This document shows, one piece after another, positions 26,251 through 36,931 of a stretch of DNA of 64,000 nucleotides. How positions within the stretch are numbered: the stretch's first letter is position 1; each line of letters starts with the position of its first letter. Source of the DNA: Gleimia sp. 6138-11-ORH1 (GTDB lineage Bacteria; Actinomycetota; Actinomycetes; Actinomycetales; Actinomycetaceae); the NCBI RefSeq assembly GCF_024814355.1, contig NZ_JANUXV010000001.1:186001-250000 (forward strand). The letters run 5' to 3'. Position numbers and translations under genes: made by a program. The notes below the pieces were generated by a model. The model had not been told where the DNA came from and ran no database searches. It saw only the letters and a list, made by a program, of their open reading frames with translations.

Positions 26251-27549
26251 ATGCGTATTGCAGTAGTTGCTATGGGGAAGATCGGTCTGCCTTTGGCAGT
26301 ACAGTTCGCAGATTCCGGACACGAAGTTATCGGTGTTGATGTTAATCCCGAAACAGTACGTCTTATCAATGAGGCAACAGAACCTTTCCCCGGAGAAGCC
26401 CAACTGCAAGAAAAACTCTCCGCCCTCGTTCCAGCTGGGAAACTAAAAGCCACCACCGACTATGCAGAAGCAATCCCCGGTGCTGATGCGGTAGTCCTAG
26501 TAGTACCGCTTTTTGTCAACGACGAAACCTGGGAACCAGACTTCGCTTGGATGGACGCAGCCACTAAGTCTTTAGCAGCTCACCTCACCCCCGGAACCTT
26601 AGTTTCCTACGAAACCACGTTGCCAGTGGGAACCACTCGCGGACGCTGGAAGCCAATGCTAGAAGAAATCTCCGGCTTAGAAGAAGGTAAGGACTTCCAC
26701 CTGGTGTTCTCCCCAGAACGAGTCCTCACCGGCCGTGTATTCGCTGACCTACGTCGCTACCCGAAACTAGTTGGCGGACTTACCCCAGAGGGAACGAAAC
26801 GCGCCATCGAGTTTTATGAAGCCGTCCTGCAATTCGATGAACGCCCCGACCTGCCAGTGGCCAACGGAGTTTGGGACATGGGCTCAGCAGAAGCAGCAGA
26901 AATGGCGAAACTTGCTGAAACCACCTACCGCGACGTAAACATCGGTTTAGCTAACCAATTCGCAGTTTACGCTGACAAAGTAGGGATTGACGTACAACGC
27001 GTAATCGACGCCTGTAACTCTCAGCCATACTCGCATATTCACCGCCCCGGCATTGCCGTGGGAGGACACTGCATCCCCGTCTACCCTCGCCTCTACCTGT
27101 CTACCGACCCAGAAGCGTCCGTAGTGCGCACCGCCCGTACTTTCAACGCTTCCATGCCAGACTACGTTGTCACCCGCGTAGAAAACGTACTCGGTAACCT
27201 AAAGGGAGTAAAAGTCGCCGTCCTGGGGGCTTCTTACCGTGGTGGAGTTAAAGAAACTGCTTTCTCTGGCGTATTTGCAACTGTCGATGCGCTACGCGCT
27301 CGCGGAGCTGAAGTGTTCGTACATGATCCCATGTATTCCGCTGAAGAACTAGCAAAGTTCGGGTGGGAAGCCTACCAGTTAGGAACTGCAGTGGACGCGG
27401 CTATCGTACAGGCAGACCACGCTGAATACCGTACTCTTACCCCAGCTGACCTTCCTGGTGTAAAGGTGCTATTTGATGGTAGACGAGCAACTGATCCGGC
27501 TCTTTGGGTAGGGACCCCACGTTTAGTTATTGGCGACGCCACTAACTAA
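26251..27549 (+). CDS. UDP-N-acetyl sugar 6-dehydrogenase (WbpA/WecC-like)
   Basis: Nucleotide-sugar dehydrogenase of 432 residues that oxidises C6 of UDP-GlcNAc or UDP-ManNAc to the uronic acid with two NAD. Features: N-terminal Rossmann fold (VVAMGKIGLPLAVQFADSG), YETTLPVGTT, FSPERVLTGR, and the catalytic cysteine in VGGHCIPVYP. The last third is the UDP-binding domain, with VAVLGASYRGGVKETAFSG. With the WbpB/E/D/I-like genes it would provide the first step to UDP-ManNAc3NAcA. If instead it uses UDP-ManNAc from the 2-epimerase, the product would be UDP-ManNAcA. Strong GAGGAAAG precedes the ATG. Confidence 0.9.
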   Translation: MRIAVVAMGKIGLPLAVQFADSGHEVIGVDVNPETVRLINEATEPFPGEAQLQEKLSALVPAGKLKATTDYAEAIPGADAVVLVVPLFVNDETWEPDFAWMDAATKSLAAHLTPGTLVSYETTLPVGTTRGRWKPMLEEISGLEEGKDFHLVFSPERVLTGRVFADLRRYPKLVGGLTPEGTKRAIEFYEAVLQFDERPDLPVANGVWDMGSAEAAEMAKLAETTYRDVNIGLANQFAVYADKVGIDVQRVIDACNSQPYSHIHRPGIAVGGHCIPVYPRLYLSTDPEASVVRTARTFNASMPDYVVTRVENVLGNLKGVKVAVLGASYRGGVKETAFSGVFATVDALRARGAEVFVHDPMYSAEELAKFGWEAYQLGTAVDAAIVQADHAEYRTLTPADLPGVKVLFDGRRATDPALWVGTPRLVIGDATN

Positions 27550-27586
27550 AAAGCGTTCTGTTTCAGATAGTTTCTAAGGAATCCTC

Positions 27587-29590
27587 ATGAACAGCCCCGC
27601 AACTTGGTTTTCTACCATCTCAGCTGCCCTATTGTTAGTTACTGCATTATGGCTACCAGGCTGGGGGGTGCTGTTCGCGGCGGGAACCCATCGGAAAGAT
27701 CGTCTACTCTTAGCTCCGCTATTTTCAGCTGCTTTAGTGGGAGTAGCTGCAATAATCGCTCCATTTGTGGGGTTGAGTTGGGGTTGGTTACCCCTGGGGT
27801 TACTTGTTGCAGTAGTCTTGCCGGTGGGTTTCCTCTTTCGCTGGCGAGGGCGGAGAGAAACAACCTCTTCCACATATGAAGCTACCACTAATAAAGGTAT
27901 TTTTTACGGCGCTCTGTTAGCTATCCCGGCCAGTAGTTGGATTTTCTTTCAAGGCATCGGGGCATTAAGCCACCCACCACAAACCTGGGACGCAGTTTTC
28001 CACCTCAATGCACTTCGGTGGATATACGATTCTGGGAATGCTTCTTCTTTAAATCTTTCATCTTTGAGCAGTGGTTTAACCGCACAGGAAGCTACCCAGG
28101 GCGGATTTTATCCAGCTGGTTTTCACGCTATGACGTATTTAGGTTGGGTAACTGATCCAGTCGTTACCACTAACCTTTTTGTGCTTTTAGTTACCGCCGT
28201 TATTTGGCCACTAGGAATGGGGCTTTTAGCGCGCACAATCGTCCCGGAAAAACCATTTATCCACACAGCAACGATGGTTTTAGCGGTGGCTTACACAGCC
28301 TTTCCAGAACGCCCATCCTCTTATGGGACGCTGTGGCCCAATGTTTATGCCTATGCTTTAGTACCCCTAATGCTGGTATTTTTAGTCCGTTGGTTCGGTA
28401 GAACTAAAGAGCCAGCTATGCAGCTGCGCACCACAGTAGCGTTAATTATTGCCGCCTTGGGAATAGGAACTGCCCATCCCACCGGGGTACTGGTTGCCCT
28501 CATTGCCACTTTAGTTCTCTTAATAGATTTAATTATTCGCCTAATCACTCGAAACTACGAGCTAAAATACCGAAAACTTGCTTTCCTAAGTTTAATCGTG
28601 GCAGCTTTAGTCATAGTCGCCTATTACGCAGCTAAACATCCTATTTGGCAAACAGTCACCGCTTGGAAACGTGCACCAATTGGGAGTTTCAAGCGAGAAT
28701 CATTTGGCGCAGTTTTTGACTCTCAGCTTTCTTGGATGGGGTACGGGGATAGCTACCCCGATTGGGTTTTAGGGACACTAACCCTAATCGGAGCACTAGT
28801 GGCACTCTACTATGCCCGCTACCGTTGGGCATTATTCACCTGGGGAATCTACTGCTACCTATTCGTTGCCTCAGCAGTAATAAACATTCCCGGATACGTG
28901 CTAGTTGCACCATGGTATTCTGACGCCGTCCGCCTAGGAGCGATGGTGCCCCTCTTAGGTGCCTTTATCGCTGCGCTGGGCTTAAACTTCCTGATAGAAA
29001 AAGCTGAGAAACTGTTAGGGAATCTATTTTCAGCTCACTCACCAAATACGGCTAAATACGGCAAAGCCGTTCAAGCAATCGCCCTCGTATTTGTTTTTGT
29101 GGGCACCAACTGGCTCGGCTATTACGGTGGGGTAGGCGCCCTCCAAATGAACTACAAGTATCAGCCAGCGTCCATTCTGGGCGCATTAGTAAGTGAAGAA
29201 GAAGTAGCCTTTATCCGCACCCTCCCACAAATTGTGGAACCCGGGGCCGCCATCGCCACTGACCCGCGCACCGGCGGCTCTCTAATCTACGCTTACACAG
29301 GCTTGCCTGTAGTACACCGCCACCTGGATGGAAACGGAAATAAAGACCAATATTTAATTGCTAAAGGCTTAGGATCCCGATCAACAGATTGGCGAGTATG
29401 CGACGTTATCAACCAAAAAAATATTCGCTACTTCTACACCGATGACGTGATCTACTGGCCAACGAATGAAGTCCGCGAATACTACGTTGGTTTTGAAGAA
29501 GCGAGAAAGAACCCCACCGGAATGGAACTTATTGCCGAAAAAGGCAAAGTTCGCCTGTATAAGATTACTGACTGCTCTAAAGGAAACTAA
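27587..29590 (+). CDS. Large multi-pass membrane protein, DUF6541-like (paralogue of 15565-17604)
   Basis: A 667-residue protein with about 13 hydrophobic helices and a soluble C-terminal tail. Conserved spots are WLPGWGVLFAAG near the N-terminus, the loop PPQTWDAVFHLNALRW and the tail segment GGSLIYAYTGLPVVHRH then IRYFYTDD. All have counterparts in the protein at 15.6-17.6 kb. The layout, a DUF6541-like helix bundle with an acidic first outer loop, recalls GT-C enzymes; the reaction is unknown. It lies 37 bp after the dehydrogenase and 3 bp before a two-domain GT2, so it belongs to their operon. AAGGAATCC precedes the ATG. Confidence 0.78.
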   Translation: MNSPATWFSTISAALLLVTALWLPGWGVLFAAGTHRKDRLLLAPLFSAALVGVAAIIAPFVGLSWGWLPLGLLVAVVLPVGFLFRWRGRRETTSSTYEATTNKGIFYGALLAIPASSWIFFQGIGALSHPPQTWDAVFHLNALRWIYDSGNASSLNLSSLSSGLTAQEATQGGFYPAGFHAMTYLGWVTDPVVTTNLFVLLVTAVIWPLGMGLLARTIVPEKPFIHTATMVLAVAYTAFPERPSSYGTLWPNVYAYALVPLMLVFLVRWFGRTKEPAMQLRTTVALIIAALGIGTAHPTGVLVALIATLVLLIDLIIRLITRNYELKYRKLAFLSLIVAALVIVAYYAAKHPIWQTVTAWKRAPIGSFKRESFGAVFDSQLSWMGYGDSYPDWVLGTLTLIGALVALYYARYRWALFTWGIYCYLFVASAVINIPGYVLVAPWYSDAVRLGAMVPLLGAFIAALGLNFLIEKAEKLLGNLFSAHSPNTAKYGKAVQAIALVFVFVGTNWLGYYGGVGALQMNYKYQPASILGALVSEEEVAFIRTLPQIVEPGAAIATDPRTGGSLIYAYTGLPVVHRHLDGNGNKDQYLIAKGLGSRSTDWRVCDVINQKNIRYFYTDDVIYWPTNEVREYYVGFEEARKNPTGMELIAEKGKVRLYKITDCSKGN

Positions 29591-29593
29591 CCA

Positions 29594-31423
29594 ATGGCAA
29601 CGGAAGAAGTAAAGGCAACAGAAGATAAAATCGTCGCCGTAGTAGTTGCCTGGAACCGCGCAGAACTACTCCAGGAAACCCTGGACGGACTGGCCGCACA
29701 AACTCGCGCGTTAGACGCAGTAGTCGTAATCGATAACGCCTCCACCGATCACTCACCGCAAGTAGCTAGCGAACATAAAGTAACCAGCGAGGTTCTGCGG
29801 ATGCCAGAAAACCTAGGCGGCGCCGGTGGGTTCGCAGCGGGAATCGCTCGGGCCGTAGTTACCCACGAAGCAGACTACGTGTGGATTATGGACGACGACA
29901 CAGTCCCCACCGCAACCGCTTTAGAAAAACTCGTAGAAGCAAAAGACACCTACCCGGGAGCACCCAGCGTATTAGCATCCAAAGCAGTGTGGGTGGACGG
30001 TAGAGAACACCCCATGAACCGCCCTCGTAAACGCCCACTACTAAGTCGAAAACTAACTCAACAAGCTGAAGAAATCGGATGTATTCCCATCCGCACCGCT
30101 TCCTTTGTTTCTATTTTGCTAGACGCTCGCGTCATCTTAGTAGAAGGGCTTCCGAAAGCCGCTTATTTCCTATGGAATGACGATTTTGAATACACTTCAA
30201 GGCTCCTTCGTAACCGCGTGGGCCTATACGTTCCTGCTTCAGTAGTAGTCCACAAAACAAAGGTTTTTGGGGATTCCTCAGCAGAGCCCGGCCCACGGTT
30301 TTTCAACGAAACCCGCAACAAAACTTGGATGTACCTGCGCTCTAAAGGATTAAACCCACTGGAAAAAACCCTCTACGGAGGAAAAACCCTGCTAAGGTGG
30401 GGACAAACTATCGCTAGTTCTAAAGAACCTCTAGCTTTAATCGAGTACGCTTGGCGGGGGATTAAAGCCGGATTTACCAAACCAGCTAAAAATCAAACAA
30501 TCTTAGCTAACACTGCGGTTAATTGGGATGTGCACCTACTGGAAACCCCGGTAAACCGAGGTATTTCCCCTCTTGAAAGTGAAAAATTCGCGGTGCTGAT
30601 GAGCGTTTATGCAAGTGATAATCCGCAGCATTTTGTCCGTGCTTTAGCTTCCGTGACCTGCGAGCAGATGCTTAAACCAAACCAAGTTGTCTTAGTTCAA
30701 GATGGGCCAGTTCCCCTCGAACTAGCAAAACAGATTGCTAACGCAAGTGAAATAGCGGGCCAACCGGTTGAAATAGTGGAACTGCCACAAAACGTAGGGT
30801 TAGCTGAAGCCTTAGATCAGGGGCTTGCCTACTGCAAGCATGAGCTGGTAGCCCGCGCTGACTCGGACGATATTTCTTTGCCCGAACGTTTCAAAACACA
30901 AATTCCGCTGATGCGCGACCACGACCTTTTAGGCGCAGCCATCGCTGAGTTTGAGACTGACGAAACGCAGTGGGGAATGATTCGCCGTCAGCCTGAAACG
31001 TCTTCAGAGATTGCTGAAGTTGCGCGATTAAGATCGCCATTTAATCACCCGACCGTAGTTTTCCGCCAGTCAGCAGTTGATATTGCCGGTGGGTATGAGC
31101 CCTGTGAAAGATTAGAAGACTACTGGCTCTTTGCCCGCATGATAGCCGGGGGAGCGCGCTGTGCTAATCTGCCCACCCCATTAGTTGCCTACCGGGTAGG
31201 GGCCGGAGCTTATAAACGTCGCGGCGGAATAGAACTATTCGTAGCGGAAATAGATCTACAAAGACGCTTAAAAGAGATGGGATTCACCACTAACTTGCAG
31301 TATTTGCGCAACCTGGGAATGCGGTCACTGTACCGCCTGGTGCCCACTGGAGTACGCAAAGAACTCTACCGCTTGGTTGGACGCAAGCGCTGGTTTAACC
31401 CGAAAAAAGCTGAAACCAACTAG
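29594..31423 (+). CDS. Bifunctional-looking protein with two GT2 domains
   Basis: A 609-residue protein with two GT-A domains. The first (about 1-300) has VVAWNRAELLQETLDGL, VVVIDNASTDHS, ENLGGAGGFAAGI and IMDDDTVP, a pattern shared with GlfT1-type galactofuranosyl and rhamnosyl transferases. The second (about 330-600) has VLMSVYASDNPQHFVRAL, VVLVQDGPVP, NVGLAEALDQGL, ARADSDDISLP and EDYWLF, like galactosyl/WcaA-type GT2s. The fusion could add two sugars in a row during linker or polymer start. UDP-galactopyranose mutase follows after 39 bp. The final residues are basic. Confidence 0.87.
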   Translation: MATEEVKATEDKIVAVVVAWNRAELLQETLDGLAAQTRALDAVVVIDNASTDHSPQVASEHKVTSEVLRMPENLGGAGGFAAGIARAVVTHEADYVWIMDDDTVPTATALEKLVEAKDTYPGAPSVLASKAVWVDGREHPMNRPRKRPLLSRKLTQQAEEIGCIPIRTASFVSILLDARVILVEGLPKAAYFLWNDDFEYTSRLLRNRVGLYVPASVVVHKTKVFGDSSAEPGPRFFNETRNKTWMYLRSKGLNPLEKTLYGGKTLLRWGQTIASSKEPLALIEYAWRGIKAGFTKPAKNQTILANTAVNWDVHLLETPVNRGISPLESEKFAVLMSVYASDNPQHFVRALASVTCEQMLKPNQVVLVQDGPVPLELAKQIANASEIAGQPVEIVELPQNVGLAEALDQGLAYCKHELVARADSDDISLPERFKTQIPLMRDHDLLGAAIAEFETDETQWGMIRRQPETSSEIAEVARLRSPFNHPTVVFRQSAVDIAGGYEPCERLEDYWLFARMIAGGARCANLPTPLVAYRVGAGAYKRRGGIELFVAEIDLQRRLKEMGFTTNLQYLRNLGMRSLYRLVPTGVRKELYRLVGRKRWFNPKKAETN

Positions 31424-32698
<1,275 letters not shown>

Positions 32699-32701
32699 TC
32701 T

Positions 32702-33577
32702 TTGAGTTTAGAAACCCAAAAATTCGTAAGACCAGGACGTTCAAAAGGGCTGTTGGAAGTATTTCAAAAACAGTATCTTTTGTCCCTTTTGGTTCATAAG
32801 GAACTGCGCGTACGCTACCGCGGTTCCGTTTTAGGAATGCTCTGGTCATACGCGAAACCGGCAGTACAGTTCCTAGTTTTCTACTTTGCGATTGGCATGT
32901 TCATGGGAATGAATCGCAATATTGAAAACTATGTGATCTATATGTTTGCCGGGGTAGTGGCGATTAACTACTTTACGGAAATATTCAATAATGACACCCG
33001 CTCTGTAGTGTGGAATACCCCGTTAGTGAAGAAAATATATTTGCCGCGTGAACTATTCCCGGTCGCTTCCGCTTGGGTGGCTTTCATACACTTCATTCCC
33101 CAATTGGTGATCCTAGCTGGGGGTGCCCTATTAGCCGGCTGGCGCCCCGGGCTGGTAGAACTAGCAGTTTTCATTTACGCATTTATGGTAATCACTATTT
33201 TCTCTTTAGGATTGGGATTATTAGCCGGAGCTTTGAATGTGTTTTTCCGCGACGCAGAGAACTTTGTGGAACTAATGCTAATGGTGGCTACCTGGTCTTC
33301 ACCGGTACTTTATAAGTGGTCGATGGTGCAAAACGCGTTGGGAGACGGTTGGCTTTGGTACCTGTACCAGCTTAATCCGCTTACCGTAGTAGTAGAACTT
33401 TTCCACTTTGTTTTCTGGGCGCCCACATTACCGGAAGGCTCTAAAGAAATCACCCAAATCATGCCCCCCGATATGTGGATGTGGGCGGGGATTGCCGGAG
33501 CCAATGCGGTGCTTATGCTTTTAATTGGCGAATTGACTTTCCGTAAACTTGACCCTCGTTTCGCACAGGAGCTGTGA
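32702..33577 (+). CDS. Polysaccharide ABC exporter permease (Wzm/RfbD-like)
   Basis: ABC-2 type membrane protein of 291 residues with six helices. It begins with an amphipathic stretch ending LLSLLVHKELRVRYRGSVLGMLWSY, the family signature. It also has YAGxVA-like MFAGVVAINYFTE and a Pro-rich C-terminal outer segment. It pairs with the ATPase encoded next to export a polyprenol-linked polymer. The start is a TTG at 32702 with AAGGAG seven bases before it. In mycobacteria an equivalent pair next to glfT1 exports galactan. Here glf and GlfT1-like genes surround it too. Confidence 0.92.
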   Translation: MSLETQKFVRPGRSKGLLEVFQKQYLLSLLVHKELRVRYRGSVLGMLWSYAKPAVQFLVFYFAIGMFMGMNRNIENYVIYMFAGVVAINYFTEIFNNDTRSVVWNTPLVKKIYLPRELFPVASAWVAFIHFIPQLVILAGGALLAGWRPGLVELAVFIYAFMVITIFSLGLGLLAGALNVFFRDAENFVELMLMVATWSSPVLYKWSMVQNALGDGWLWYLYQLNPLTVVVELFHFVFWAPTLPEGSKEITQIMPPDMWMWAGIAGANAVLMLLIGELTFRKLDPRFAQEL

Positions 33578-33578
33578 G

Positions 33579-34316
33579 ATGGTAAATAAAGCTTCTGTAA
33601 TTAAGGTAGAAAACGTAACCAAAGAGTTCACGCTGAGACGTACTCATACGTTGAAAGAAACTCTGGTGTGGACTTTAACTGGCCGCCGCCACCAGATTTC
33701 CGAACAGTTCCGTGCTTTGGATAACGTTTCTTTTGATGTAAACGAGTCAGATACAGTTGCCCTCTTAGGACATAACGGGTCTGGAAAATCCACGATGTTG
33801 AAGCTCATCTCTGGGGTAATGAGAGAAAACAGCGGTTACATTGGGGTGCGCGGGCAGGTTGCCGGTCTGATTGAAGTGGGGGCCGGTTTTCACCCTGATT
33901 TAACCGGGCGGGAAAATATTTTCCTAAACGGCGCCATTTTAGGTATGTCGAAAGAGCAGATTGAAAACGCTTACGACGATATTGTGAAGTTTTCAGAGAT
34001 TGAAAAGTTCATTGAAACTGAAGTGAAGTTCTATTCGTCAGGGATGTTCTTGCGTTTAGCTTTCTCAGTAGCCGTACATACCGACCCGGATATTTTCTTA
34101 GTTGATGAAATCTTGGCAGTGGGGGATGAACCTTTCCAAAAGAAATGTTTAACTAGGATTCACCAGTTAAAAGACCAAGGAAAATCATTAGTTATCGTCA
34201 GCCACGACCTGGATATGGTAGCGCAGTTATGTGACCGTGGGATTGTGTTAGAAAAAGGCAAACTGATAGCAGACACCGACGCACAAAGTGCAGTTAAGAG
34301 GATGCGCCATGGCTAG
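33579..34316 (+). CDS. Polysaccharide ABC exporter ATPase (Wzt/RfbE-like)
   Basis: A 245-residue ATPase with Walker A LLGHNGSGKSTMLKLI, the signature YSSGMFLRLAFSVAVH, and Walker B DIFLVDEILAVGD. FHPDLTGRENIFLNGAILGM is typical of the Wzt/TagH branch. It lacks the extra C-terminal carbohydrate-binding domain of some Wzt proteins, so export should not depend on end-capping recognition. The ATG at 33579, one base after the permease stop and preceded by CAGGAG, fits better than an in-frame start inside the permease gene. The 3' end overlaps the next gene by 8 bp. Confidence 0.94.
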   Translation: MVNKASVIKVENVTKEFTLRRTHTLKETLVWTLTGRRHQISEQFRALDNVSFDVNESDTVALLGHNGSGKSTMLKLISGVMRENSGYIGVRGQVAGLIEVGAGFHPDLTGRENIFLNGAILGMSKEQIENAYDDIVKFSEIEKFIETEVKFYSSGMFLRLAFSVAVHTDPDIFLVDEILAVGDEPFQKKCLTRIHQLKDQGKSLVIVSHDLDMVAQLCDRGIVLEKGKLIADTDAQSAVKRMRHG

Positions 34317-35988
34317 GCAGGCACAGCTCAGCGCAGAAAAAACTGGGCAAGAAACCTATCAGAATTTCTTAGAAGAAACTGTCGCCCATATGCAGGCAGT
34401 TATCCCCGGGTACCGGTTCCAACTGCAACTAACTGAAACTGGGTTGCAGATTCTTTCCCGCTTGGACAAAAACTGGTTGGTCGCAGTAATCCGCCCGCTC
34501 TTACTGGCAAAACCTGCGGTAGAGGTGTTCCTTTCCCAGCAGGGCCAAGAACCCATGATTACGCTGGCAGAAGATCCCAAAGAATTGCGTGATATCTTTT
34601 CCGGGGATACTTACGTGGGTACGGTACTTGCTTATCCCCAAACCGGAGGGCGCCAAAAAATCAGCCGAGTGGTAGTTGCCCTGCCAACTTTAGAATTAAT
34701 TGATGTCCCAGCAGATTTTGAGATCCGCTTAAATAACTCTAAGTTTGAAGCATTAGTTGCTAAAGCCTACACGCAGCTGTACCACAAAGTACCTTTCTTA
34801 CTGGACATTTACCGGCAAAAACGTAACAGTAATGGTCGGGGACGTCCTGCGAAGATCTTCCCACCGATGTACGCAAATTCCCGCCAAGAACCTGAACTTG
34901 ACTCGCAGGTAATGTGGATTGCTATGCACTGGGCTGAATCTGGAGGAGCTGAATCGTGGGCTTGGGAACAGGCACGTTTAGCGAAAGCCGCTGGGTTTAA
35001 ACTGGTTTTCACTTTTGACCGGGCTGCTCCACAACGGCAACTGCAACTAGCTTCAGAGCTTTCTGAAGATATTTATTTAATAGGGCAAGGGGTGCTCAAA
35101 GCTGACTGGACCAGTGTACTTTTAGGGATTATGGAAACCCACCGTCCCGCCCACCTGCATATTCACCATTCTAATTTTGTGTACACGCAGCTACCGGTGC
35201 TGAAAGCGCTTTATCCTCAACTACGGGTAGAGGACACTACGCATATTGCTGAATATCGCGGCGGCGGGTTTGTAGGTTCTTCTATTGGAACTACCCAGTG
35301 GATAGACTTACACCACGTTATTAGCCCCCAACTGGTGGAGCTTTATGCGGATCAGCAGGTGCCAGCGCAGAAAGTGCACTATCATCCGCTGACTCACCTA
35401 ACTTCCGATCAAAGAGAGTTAGCGCCGATCCAGCCACTTACTCATAAACCAATTACCCTGGGTTTTTTGGGTAGGCTTTCTGCCCAAAAACGTCCGGTTT
35501 TATTTATTGCGCTGGCGGCCATTTTGCACCGGCGTTACCCGGGTAAGTTCAGGTTTATTATGCAAGGGTCGGGGGAGTTAGAAAATATAGTTGTTTCTCA
35601 ACTGAAACGCTGGAAACTCATGGAAGTGATTGAAAGGCGCCCGTGGGGTTCGATTGAGGACTTTTTAACTGAAATCGATATTCTACTAATTACTTCTGAA
35701 AATGAAGGACTTACCCTCACCAGTATTGAAGCTGATGCGGCGGGGGTGCCAGTAGTTTCTACTAACGTTGGTTCCCAATACAGCGTAGTTTCTGCAGAAT
35801 TATTGCTCCCGCGCGAACCCATTGGATTCATTAAAGGCGCTATCGCGCTATTAAAGAAATTAGCTGATGACCCGCAGTTTTATCAGCGTGTGAGCGCCGG
35901 ACAAAGACAACTGACTCAAATTTTACGAAGTCAAGTTTCTGCGTCAGAATTTTACCGCCAACATTACCAGGCACTGCTTACTAAGTAG
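34309..35988 (+). CDS. GT4-family glycosyltransferase with N-terminal extension
   Basis: A 559-residue protein. About the first 190 residues form an extra domain without recognised features. The GT-B part starts near WIAMHWAESGGAESWAWEQA, a glycine-rich donor/acceptor loop. It continues with HLHIHHSNFVYTQLP, TLGFLGRLSAQKRPVLFIALA, FIMQGSGELEN and the donor motif SENEGLTLTSIEADAAGVPV. The ATG at 34309 has AAGAGGA six bases upstream and overlaps the ATPase stop by 8 bp, so it is preferred over an earlier in-frame start. It is part of the glf-exporter operon and probably builds the exported galactan-like polymer. Donor unknown. Confidence 0.87.
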   Translation: MARQAQLSAEKTGQETYQNFLEETVAHMQAVIPGYRFQLQLTETGLQILSRLDKNWLVAVIRPLLLAKPAVEVFLSQQGQEPMITLAEDPKELRDIFSGDTYVGTVLAYPQTGGRQKISRVVVALPTLELIDVPADFEIRLNNSKFEALVAKAYTQLYHKVPFLLDIYRQKRNSNGRGRPAKIFPPMYANSRQEPELDSQVMWIAMHWAESGGAESWAWEQARLAKAAGFKLVFTFDRAAPQRQLQLASELSEDIYLIGQGVLKADWTSVLLGIMETHRPAHLHIHHSNFVYTQLPVLKALYPQLRVEDTTHIAEYRGGGFVGSSIGTTQWIDLHHVISPQLVELYADQQVPAQKVHYHPLTHLTSDQRELAPIQPLTHKPITLGFLGRLSAQKRPVLFIALAAILHRRYPGKFRFIMQGSGELENIVVSQLKRWKLMEVIERRPWGSIEDFLTEIDILLITSENEGLTLTSIEADAAGVPVVSTNVGSQYSVVSAELLLPREPIGFIKGAIALLKKLADDPQFYQRVSAGQRQLTQILRSQVSASEFYRQHYQALLTK

Positions 35989-36009
35989 TCCCGAAAGGAA
36001 GATGAACTA

Positions 36010-36903
36010 ATGAAAGTAGCAGCTGTAGTAGTTACCTTTAATCGCCGTGACCTGCTGGAAAAAACCCTGGCGGGAATAGAGGGTTTAACTCGCCCGGTAG
36101 ATAAACTTTTCATCATTGATAATGCTTCAACAGATGACACGGTTGAGTTTTTAACTTCCCGTCAATACGCTACTGAACATCGGGTGATCCGCACTAAAGT
36201 TAATACCGGCGGAGCAGGCGGATTCACTTTAGGAATCGAAGAAGCCTATAAGGAAGGCTACGACGCTTTTTGGTTGATGGATGACGATACCGTACCGCAA
36301 CCTGAGTCGCTGGCAGAACTGTTAAAAGGAATGGAATCGTACCGCGAAGTTCGTGGCGCATATCCATCTTTTGCCTGTTCGTCGGTTCTGTGGACGGATG
36401 GGAATCTATGTGAAATGAATACTCCCGCTCCGGTTTGGGACTGGGCGCGTTCATTGGCCGCTGGCTATGACTGGGTGGATGTAAAATCTTGTTCGTTTGT
36501 TTCTTGTTTAGTTACCCGCGAAGCAGTGGCCGCCCAGGGGTTACCTTACCGGGAGTACTTCATTTGGTATGACGATGCAGAGTACACGACCCGCCTGTCT
36601 AAACTTCGTTCGGGCATTTACGTACCGGCTTCTAAAGTGGATCACCTGCTGGCACAAAATCGGGGCGTGAACTATGGGGATGTAAATGAGCAGAATATTT
36701 GGAAATTTGAATATGGGGTTAGAAACCAAGTCTCTGCCGCATGGTCATTACGTCGCCCAACTTTGCTGGCAGAAATGAGCGAAAATATGCTGAAGCAAAT
36801 GTGGGGAAAGAAAATTCCACTTTCGTTGAAACTGCGTTTACTTAAAGCGGGGGCGAAAGGACTATTCTTCCAGCCACGTAAACGAATGGTTGCCGACAAG
36901 TAA
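36010..36903 (+). CDS. GT2 glycosyltransferase, GlfT1/rhamnosyltransferase-like
   Basis: A 297-residue GT-A enzyme with VVTFNRRDLLEKTLAGIEG, FIIDNASTDDTVEF, VNTGGAGGFTLGI and LMDDDTVP. Later it has REYFIWYDDAEYTTRLS, the pattern of GlfT1-type enzymes that start galactofuranan on a lipid-linked disaccharide. It resembles the first half of the 29.6-31.4 kb protein. GAAAGGAAG precedes the ATG. With glf and the Wzm/Wzt pair it reproduces the arrangement known for mycobacterial galactan, though this organism need not have mycolic acids. A rhamnosyl role cannot be excluded. Confidence 0.88.
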   Translation: MKVAAVVVTFNRRDLLEKTLAGIEGLTRPVDKLFIIDNASTDDTVEFLTSRQYATEHRVIRTKVNTGGAGGFTLGIEEAYKEGYDAFWLMDDDTVPQPESLAELLKGMESYREVRGAYPSFACSSVLWTDGNLCEMNTPAPVWDWARSLAAGYDWVDVKSCSFVSCLVTREAVAAQGLPYREYFIWYDDAEYTTRLSKLRSGIYVPASKVDHLLAQNRGVNYGDVNEQNIWKFEYGVRNQVSAAWSLRRPTLLAEMSENMLKQMWGKKIPLSLKLRLLKAGAKGLFFQPRKRMVADK

Positions 36904-36931
36904 CTGAAACAGATAGGCAACTGTTTAGGAA

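Noticed and set aside
33549-33578. Upstream in-frame start for the exporter ATPase
   Set aside because: Inside the permease gene; the ATG at 33579 has a better ribosome binding site and a family-like N-terminus.
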